13,973 bases of DNA from Mucidula mucida (taxonomy: Eukaryota; Basidiomycota; Agaricomycetes; Agaricales; Physalacriaceae). Below, in pieces: positions 8,093 to 13,973 of this stretch. The notes under the pieces were generated by a model. That model was not told the DNA's origin. It did no database searches and was given only the letters and a program-made list of their open reading frames with translations. Position 1 is the first letter of the stretch. The number at the start of each line of letters is the position of its first letter. The stretch is taken from contig JADNYV010000862.1 in the NCBI GenBank assembly GCA_015501055.1, positions 1-13,973 of the forward strand. The letters are read 5' to 3'. A program made the position numbers and the translations under genes.

Positions 8093-10056
8093 CTAAGCCC
8101 TCTCACCAAAAATCCTCAACGTCTCGCACAAATCCGCCTTCAGCGCCTCCATCCTCCCCACCTCTAGCCCCCACCTCGGCGGTAACCAAGGGACAATGCG
8201 CCCATGACACCTCTGTGGATCCATCTTCTCCACGCGTAGTCCGGCCTCCTGCTTCGTCCACGCCTCGACAATGGCGCAGCAATAACACATCTTCCGACTC
8301 GAGCCAATGTGCGGCGTGTGCATGACACGGGATATGAGCTATGTCCAGTCAGAACGAGACGGTGAGGGAGAAGGAAGAGGACTTACGTCGCCGGACCGAC
8401 TATCAAATTGATTTGCAAACTCTCCTCCTGATTGACAATACGCCCGTTTCATACACATGATCGCGCCTCTGGATGTATCGCAGCGGAGACGCGACGCTCT
8501 TTCAGTACGGCGACCCCAAGGTTCTGATTCGTCGACATCGGTCGATGTACATTGAAATAATTTTCGAAAGAGAGGTGTATGAAGGGCGTGATAGCGGGTC
8601 AAACAGTGTTGAGATACACGACGTCGACGGTCATATCGTTGATGTCTATTGATGGCGGAAGCGAAGTATGATGATGATGACGGTGGAGATGGAGTAGCTT
8701 CGCATGGAGAGCGATGTCGGACGATATCCGAGAGGTAGTTCACGACTAGACGCTGCATACAAGTTGGAAGTGGGTAATACTCATTCGCTGCATCATCATG
8801 AGGCGCTGCTCGACGCGTTAGTTAGTCAAGATTAGAATAAAAGCTGTGAACGAACCTATAGAATGCGCGCTCCGATGACACGTCTTCAACTGCACAAGCC
8901 AACGACGATTTGTTAAACACGGGCTGCATCTTCTCATACTCGAAGAACCTCTTAAAGGTATGTATCGCATCCACAAGAAAGAACAATTCACTCGGCTTCG
9001 AGTCCGGCCTCCCAAACGCGAAATAAGCGTAACCCAAAAGGAATCCAAGACCATTAATCCACCGCGGTATATTGGCGTTCGTAATTGACACTGTGTTCGC
9101 CTTTTTATCCCAGACCCCCCACAACGATTTGTGCTATGAATTTCCCCAAAGGAGTCTTGACTGGCCAAAGGAACGCCTTCCTTGGGCAGCAGAGTGTAGT
9201 CTTTCGAACTGTCGGAGCCCCATCCAAGCGCAGAATATCTCCCGAAAGCACTTGTGTGATCTGGGAAATGCGATCCGAGGCAGTGATCTTCTGCCGCACT
9301 TCGGTCGCGCGTCCTTTGAGAATGTCGGGGCGCGCGTCGCGTTGCGACATTCTTTCCGGCGAAAGGTGTTTTCGAATGTATTCCGAGATGGCGTCGTAAT
9401 CAGATCTGGGAGCTGTTGAGCTTGGAAGATGCAGGTAGACAGGAACGTACAACGAGTCCTTCAGAAATGATTTAGGTATAGAGTCTGGTGTTCCAACAAG
9501 AGTAACTTCTACACGAACGAGTCAGTCGCATCAACATTAGGCAGATGAATTGACGAACCAGAGTCGGACCAAGTAGATGCTAGAATGTCGCGTTCAATGA
9601 AGAAATTCGTTCGAGTCTTGGGACAACGTACCACTACTATCGTAATGGTCTTCCTCGACAGCAATCACCAGCTCCAAATGATTAGCACCTGCTAGGCCAC
9701 CCGTAACAGCAACTGCCTTGTCCGACGTGTACAGAGATTTTGCTAGCGAGCGCACGAACCCTGCTTTCTCTGCCTTGAATGGCGGCGGTGGCATGTAAGG
9801 CGTAACGTCGATTCCATCCTGGCGGTAGTGCTCCAAGACCGCCAACAGGGACGTGAGGTTCGCAATATCCAAGCGCAGAGAGTCGAGCATGGTGGTGAAA
9901 GGATAAGTGGTCATTGGCTCGAGACGACCATCGACGGATAAGGAAACCAATATCGCCGGTCATTGTCCATTGTCCTTTGGCTGGCCCTGATCTTACACAG
10001 AGCGCATTATGATCCCTTTGAAAGAACAATGAGAGTTGTCGGTCGTTAAGAGACAT
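8093..10056 (-). CDS. OTT_1508-like nucleic acid/nucleotide deaminase family protein (several frame breaks)
   Basis: The gene starts at ATG 10056 (MSLNDRQ) and ends at TAG 8093. The C-terminal domain has the deaminase metal-binding signature: HPE at 8467-8475 in an AAIHPEA context, and KMCYCC at 8276-8287 in PHIGSSRKMCYCCAIVEAW. This matches the HxE...PxIGxSKxxCxxC pattern of the fungal OTT_1508-like deaminase family, whose substrate is generally unknown. The N-terminal half (FVRSLAKSLYTSDKAVAVTGGL) resembles the N-terminal region of such fungal proteins. Introns seen: 9580-9631, 9509-9558, 8806-8855 and 8339-8386, with a 21-nt microexon at 9559-9579. GTAAGA at 9991-9996 could be a further donor, which would explain the frame change near 9950. 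The frame shifts as if one base were missing near 9220-9230, 9125-9136 and 8460-8468, and a TGA lies at 8599-8601. It may be a pseudogene or a gene in an error-rich assembly. The family call is fairly secure. Confidence 0.66.
8339..8386 (-). other. Last intron of the deaminase gene
   Basis: This 48-nt intron has a GTAAGT donor and an ACATAG acceptor. It joins the segment after the HPE motif (QFDSRSGD) in phase 0 to LISRVMHTPHIGSSRK and so brings the two halves of the zinc site into one frame. Confidence 0.7.
8729..9012 (-). repeat. Duplicated segment, copy A (within the deaminase gene)
   Basis: This is the counterpart of 7010-7290. It spans the exon encoding RPDSKPSELFFLVD through ERAFY, the 50-nt intron at 8806-8855, and the exon encoding MQRLVVNYLS. 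It is the better-preserved copy. Confidence 0.75.
8806..8855 (-). other. Intron conserved between both deaminase copies
   Basis: This 50-nt intron has a GTTCGT donor, an excellent CTAACTAAC branch site and a GAGCAG acceptor. The same intron, with diverged sequence but kept branch and acceptor, sits at 7087-7137 in the partial copy. Confidence 0.65.
9509..9631 (-). other. Two introns flanking a 21-nt microexon
   Basis: The introns at 9580-9631 (52 nt, GTACGT donor, TTCTAG acceptor) and 9509-9558 (50 nt, GTTCGT donor, CTGAC branch, GTGTAG acceptor) enclose the exon 9559-9579. That exon encodes seven residues in the phase needed on both sides. Splicing all three pieces gives one frame from EEDHYDSS to TLVGTPDSIPKSF. 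Confidence 0.6.
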
Positions 10057-10284
10057 TGAACAAAGGCTTTAACTTTACCCACAACCGAGTTTATCCATCC
10101 ACGACCGCCACTTAAAAATTCCTCGTATTGGCTGACCTACCATCAAATTACACTATTCGATTATCAGCAAAGGCTGCGTGTGATGGGAAATCACTCACCG
10201 CTCATAAAAGTGCTGGCGTCAAATAGCATCACACAAGCAGACGAGAGGAAGAAATAAATATTGCAATGATACCATGTACATTTT
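10057..10284. other. Intergenic region between glucosidase II and the deaminase
   Basis: This lies between two tandem minus-strand genes. It carries the 3' UTR of the GH31 gene and the promoter of the deaminase gene. No clear TATA or other feature is seen. Confidence 0.35.
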
Positions 10285-13200
10285 CTAAGCCTCGACCACA
10301 ATCTGCCAGTCCTTTGTAACAGCACCCTGGGATCCTTAATGTCAGTACACCCGGCTCCTTACCCTTTCCTGCCTCAAAGTTCCACACCAACTCCTCAGTC
10401 TCACCTTCAACCCTCACAGATTTAGGCTTCACACCTAAGCCCAACACAACCACCTTCTCCACTCTCACCCCGCGCCCCTCTAACTCCTTCTCGTACGCAC
10501 CTCCACTTGAGTTCCCCAGCGCGGTGCTGCTCAGCTTCAACCCCTTCTTCCCGTGCTTCTCAGCAGTGAACTTGCGCCAGACGTAGTCGCCTTGCTCGTA
10601 GCTGTACCCCTCCCCATCATCGAGGTAGAGCTCGCCCGACGCAGAGTAACCGCTTTTGTCAAGTGCAACGCGCAACGTGAACGGATCGTACGCCATGAGA
10701 GGTGCTGATCGTCTCGGGCGTTCGCGCAGTGGAAGGATGCTGCCACCACGAATGTAAATAGGGACCGTTGACAATTCCACTGAAATAGTGAAGGTCTTTC
10801 CTTTCGACGACCCATAGTACGGCTGGTTCGTGAAGTAATTGTAATAGACTTGGTCTTCGGCAAGGTAGACCATCGTCTCCGTAGCATCCTTTTGCGTGAC
10901 TGGCTTCACAAGGAGCGTCGAGCCCACGTAGAACTGATCGTCCATTGCGAACCCGGCAGTATCTTTGGGAACATAACGTATTGAGGTCTAATGAGACGAA
11001 TCAGCCTCGGAAGATATTAAGGATGTGTCAGCAAACCTGAGAATAGGCATCCCGGTCCTTGAAGCCTCCCAGAAGGTCGTATACCACAACGGCATCATCG
11101 TATATCTGAGGCGCAGGACATCCTTGAGCATACCCTTGTAAGGCTCGTCCAACAGGTACGGCTCACGCCTCTTCGTGTCAATGTGCGCATGCGCCCTGAA
11201 GAAGGGGTTGAAAGCGCCGAGCTGATACCAGCGCACGAGCATATCCGGTTCTGGGTTACCAAAGAAACCACCCACGTCGGCTGAAGGACAGATAGTGAGC
11301 ATAACAGTAAGGATAATTTCAATCACTTACACCCAGAAAATGTCATCCCTGAGATACCGTTTGCCAGGACCATCTGTAGCCCGACGGTCATGTGGTCCCA
11401 TGTACCCAAGTTGTCGCCAGTCCACATCGCACCGAAACGCTGAGAGCCAGCATAGAACGACCGCGTAAGGACAAATGGCCGTTTATTCGGAGTCGTACGC
11501 TCCTTTACGGCTTGAGAGGAAAGGTTATGCTACCAAACCCACGATGAAGACGTAAGCGCCGACAGAAAATAAGAACTTACGAAGAGCATTCCATTGATAT
11601 TATGCACGTCGCGGTGCTCCCAACCACCGTAGTGGATGTTATCCCTTGGCATCGAAATTTCGGGACCATTGAAGATAGCAGGCTACGAAGACTCAGTGCA
11701 AGCCTAACAACATTGAAGGAACCCGTACCTCATTCATATCGTTCCAAATATGAATCGCGTCAGTACTCTGTGTCCACGACCAGCCCTCCCCGTTGCTGTC
11801 AAACTTGAACAAGCCCTTCCACCAGTCCCAAGACGCTGGATTGAAAAAGTCGATCCACGAGCTGCTTCCAGACCAGCACCAGCCTTCATACTCTCCCTCA
11901 CCGCTCTTCGGCTTGGCAAGAAGCTCCCGCTCCGATGCCTCTTGATAAACGGGATAATTAGACGAGCGCTTCAGATGCGGGTCGACAATGACAACCATAT
12001 GCCGCCCCAACGCCGCGACGTCGTTCGTCATCTCCACAGGATCTGGGAACAATTTCTCGTCCCACATGAAATATTTATGTTCGTCCGCGTACTCGATATC
12101 AAGCCAAAACACGTCGACCGGCATGTCCTCCTCGTCGAAGCGCTTCTGCACCGAGCGAACGTCGTCCGAACTAACATAATTCCAACGGCACTGGTGGTAA
12201 CCCAGACTCCACTGTGCTGGAAGCGCGGCGGTACCGGTCAACCGTGTGTATTGGGCAAATACATCTGCAGGAGTGGGACCGGGGAGAAGGAATATGTCGA
12301 TGATGCCTGACTCGGATATCCAGTGCGTGCTGGTCGACTTTTCAGAGGATGGAAGAGGTCAATCCAGGTTTCCGACGCGACGGCGTTGAAAATTCCAACC
12401 GTGGAATCAGCAGAGTGGGCCTGCATGAAAGGAATAGAGCCGTAAAGCGACATGGTCGAGGACGCAAGATATTCGAAGACATCCGCGTTATATAGACGGT
12501 ATGGGTCTGTGAATGTGGGTTCTTCGCCGGTGGTGGAAGGGAGAGCGAGGCGTGTGGCGTGCTGCGGAATACCGTATACGGTGCCGTGATTGGGGAATGT
12601 AACATCGATAGAGAAAGATTCGGGACCTGCAAAGATTAAACAAAAGCAGGATAGTATTAGAGTAAATTCACCTTTTGGCTTGGAGTCTGTCCAAGTATTG
12701 AATTTCTCCTCCCACAACGCATCCTCCTCTGCCCCCTCAAACCAAGCTCGTGGATTCTCGACCTCTACGACAATCTGAGCTTCTTCGCCATCAGCCTTGA
12801 TTTCCTCCGCCTGGGTGCGGAAGTGCTCCATGTGCAGGAGACCTTCACCGTTGAGGACAATCTGCGGCTTGCTATTCCGCAGCAGCGTTACCGTGAGCGG
12901 CGCATAGCCGACGATGACGCTGACATCGCCATATGTCGCTTTCAGATCCTTCTTACCCGCGACCCAATGCACGTCCTTGCTGATTGCAGGCTCCGAGACC
13001 AGCGCCCAAGACGCCGCCTCGTCGTAGCGCTTCCGCAGACCGTCCTTCTCGTCCATTCGGACGCGTACTACGCCATCGTCGTGCACTCGCACATCGAGTT
13101 CAAAGTTTATATCTGGGTAGAGGGAGGATTTCACCAGAGCCGTCGCAGCAGCCTCCTCGGGAGATATGGCTATCGACGAGCTGTCGACAGAGTACGGTGA

Positions 13201-13362
13201 CCGCCATGAGGACCCCGCCTCCTTGGCGCGCGCAGAGAGAGCGCGTCCACGTCGACAGAATCCGGACTTGTCGCAGGTTTTGAAATCGTTGGTTTTGACA
13301 GCGCGTACTTCATCTGTTAGCAGCGCAAGGATTAGAATTCCAATAGGCCCGATGGCGCGCAT
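10285..13362 (-). CDS. ROT2: Glucosidase II alpha subunit (GH31 alpha-glucosidase, ER N-glycan trimming)
   Basis: ATG 13362 opens with a signal peptide ([18 protein letters not shown]), followed by the [17 protein letters not shown] motif typical of glucosidase II alpha. This soluble ER enzyme removes the two inner glucoses from N-glycans and works with a beta subunit. GH31 landmarks follow in order: [40 protein letters not shown], the nucleophile motif WNDMNE (11729-11746), [21 protein letters not shown], the acid/base region [28 protein letters not shown] and [15 protein letters not shown]. Five introns: 12627-12671, 11683-11728, 11530-11580, 11281-11330 and 10988-11036. Exons total about 945 codons, normal for the family. 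The frame is broken near 12343-12352, 10962-10969 and 10318-10339. The first two, and possibly the third, are repaired by adding single bases, after which the tail reads [11 protein letters not shown] and stops at TAG 10285. Because the product is conserved and all catalytic motifs are intact, assembly errors are the likelier cause. Confidence 0.93.
10988..11036 (-). other. Intron 5 of the glucosidase II gene
   Basis: This 49-nt intron has a GTTTGC donor and a CATTAG acceptor. It joins RTGMPILR to PQYVMFPK. Confidence 0.8.
11281..11330 (-). other. Intron 4 of the glucosidase II gene
   Basis: This 50-nt intron has a GTAAGT donor and a CCTTCAG acceptor in phase 1. It joins GISGMTFSG to [14 protein letters not shown]. 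Confidence 0.85.
11530..11580 (-). other. Intron 3 of the glucosidase II gene
   Basis: This 51-nt intron has a GTAAGT donor and a TTGGTAG acceptor. It joins HNINGMLF to [19 protein letters not shown]. Confidence 0.85.
11683..11728 (-). other. Intron directly after the catalytic WNDMNE motif
   Basis: This 46-nt intron has a GTACGG donor and a TCGTAG acceptor in phase 0. It joins WNDMNE to [12 protein letters not shown]. Confidence 0.85.
12627..12671 (-). other. Intron 1 of the glucosidase II gene
   Basis: This 45-nt intron has a GTGAAT donor and a TTTGCAG acceptor. It is a multiple of three with no stop, so naive translation adds 15 false residues ([15 protein letters not shown]) between DSKPKG and PESFSIDV. 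Confidence 0.8.
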
Positions 13363-13927
13363 GTCGTGCCCGCCGTCGTGGAGGTCGGGAGCAAGTCGTA
13401 CAGGACACGTTAAATGTTTGGTCCGAATTTGGTGTAAGCCCCTAAGTGTGACGACATTTCCCCAGGGCCGGGCCGCCTTCGGCGCACTCGGACATACCTC
13501 TGTGGCGCAGGGAAAAGAAAGAAGAGGAAGGTGAGTATGTTAGAAGTGGCGATGTATCTATGCACACTTTAGGGCTTCATGTAACCTTAAGCGGTCACGC
13601 TGACGAATGAGTACCTGAAACAGAGAATGGTACAGCACAGAAAGCCGCGGGGGAGGTAATAATGGCACGTAGTAATTGGGCGAGTCTTTTTAGACGCAAT
13701 GGCTCACGACTTCTGGCGGAGACTGTTCAGCTCCTGATAGTGATGGGCCGAAATCTACTAAGTAAACGAGCCACGGTCAGCTCTTCATGCATCATAAGAC
13801 CTAATCATTGAGCTCGCAACAGATGAATTATAGACAAACAAGTGTCTCTAGTTTCTACATATATATACCAAACGCGTCGTGATGTTATAGATACATTGAT
13901 TGACCGTACAGACTGCCCTGCAGCCAT
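13363..13927. other. Intergenic region upstream of glucosidase II
   Basis: This holds the promoter of the minus-strand GH31 gene and the 3' flank of the next minus-strand gene. A 122-codon plus-strand open frame at 13166-13534 mostly overlaps the GH31 coding region and is a shadow. No other feature is recognised. Confidence 0.35.
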
Positions 13928-13973
13928 TTACTCCCTCTTGAAGCGGTATGGATGCACCTGAGTTCCTTCAGGC
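13928..13973 (-). CDS. 3' end of a gene that continues past the right edge
   Basis: At the right edge the minus strand reads PEGTQVHPYRFKRE then TAA (13928-13930), a natural-looking C-terminus followed by AT-rich sequence. Only 14 codons are inside the window, so the family cannot be named and chance is not excluded. Confidence 0.35.
   Translation of the reverse strand, partial: PEGTQVHPYRFKRE

Noticed and set aside
9072..9419. Plus-strand open frames of 104-115 codons
   Set aside because: They are antisense to the deaminase exon, which has introns and homologous segments on the minus strand.
11750..12310. 186-codon plus-strand open frame
   Set aside because: It lies exactly antisense to the strongest GH31 exon, whose catalytic motifs are unmistakable. 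Its Arg/Pro/Val-rich translation is a shadow.
12823..13283. Two plus-strand open frames of 99-125 codons
   Set aside because: They are antisense to the first GH31 exon, with no motif and Arg-rich composition typical of the reverse frame of a GC-rich coding exon.
1..13973. Transposon, CRISPR, tRNA or rRNA
   Set aside because: I looked for terminal inverted repeats with target-site duplications, regularly spaced repeats, reverse transcriptase or transposase motifs, and cloverleaf or rRNA sequence. Nothing convincing was seen by eye; a tRNA scan was not possible.

Overview
This window looks like nuclear DNA of a filamentous basidiomycete, probably an agaricomycete. The evidence is the split genes with introns of about 45-55 nt (GTRNGT donors, CTNAN-like branch sites, YAG acceptors), an OTT_1508-type fungal deaminase, fungal homeodomain and HMG-box regulators, and a glucosidase II alpha gene. 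There is no bacterial-type gene packing, no CRISPR array, and no rRNA or tRNA that I could recognise.

Layout, left to right: (1) a hydrophobic micro-ORF at the left edge; (2) a minus-strand gene at 475-1351 that, once a 47-nt intron is removed, shows a homeodomain-like C-terminal helix; (3) a poorly conserved minus-strand coding stretch of unknown function (about 1933-2385); (4) a plus-strand HMG-box gene (3574-4417) with two in-frame stops and one frame break; (5) a long minus-strand multi-exon gene of unknown function (4643 to about 6420); (6) a truncated, degraded partial duplicate (6647-7530) of the next gene; (7) a minus-strand OTT_1508-like deaminase gene (8093-10056) with its zinc and catalytic motifs visible; (8) a minus-strand, six-exon glucosidase II alpha subunit gene (GH31; 10285-13362); (9) the last 14 codons of another minus-strand gene at the right edge.

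The most striking general feature is that nearly every gene, including the conserved GH31 gene, is interrupted by frame breaks. Almost all of these are repaired by adding one base. This suggests either deletion-type consensus errors in an unpolished long-read assembly or real decay. The HMG gene and the deaminase also carry in-frame stop codons that indels do not explain simply, so some real pseudogenisation is likely in the left two thirds.

The right third is a housekeeping block (ER glycoprotein processing). The left two thirds are accessory: two transcription-factor-like genes, a deaminase with a tandem partial copy, and a promoter-like block shared between the HMG gene and the 3' flank of the deaminase. 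No pathway link between these genes can be read from the sequence.
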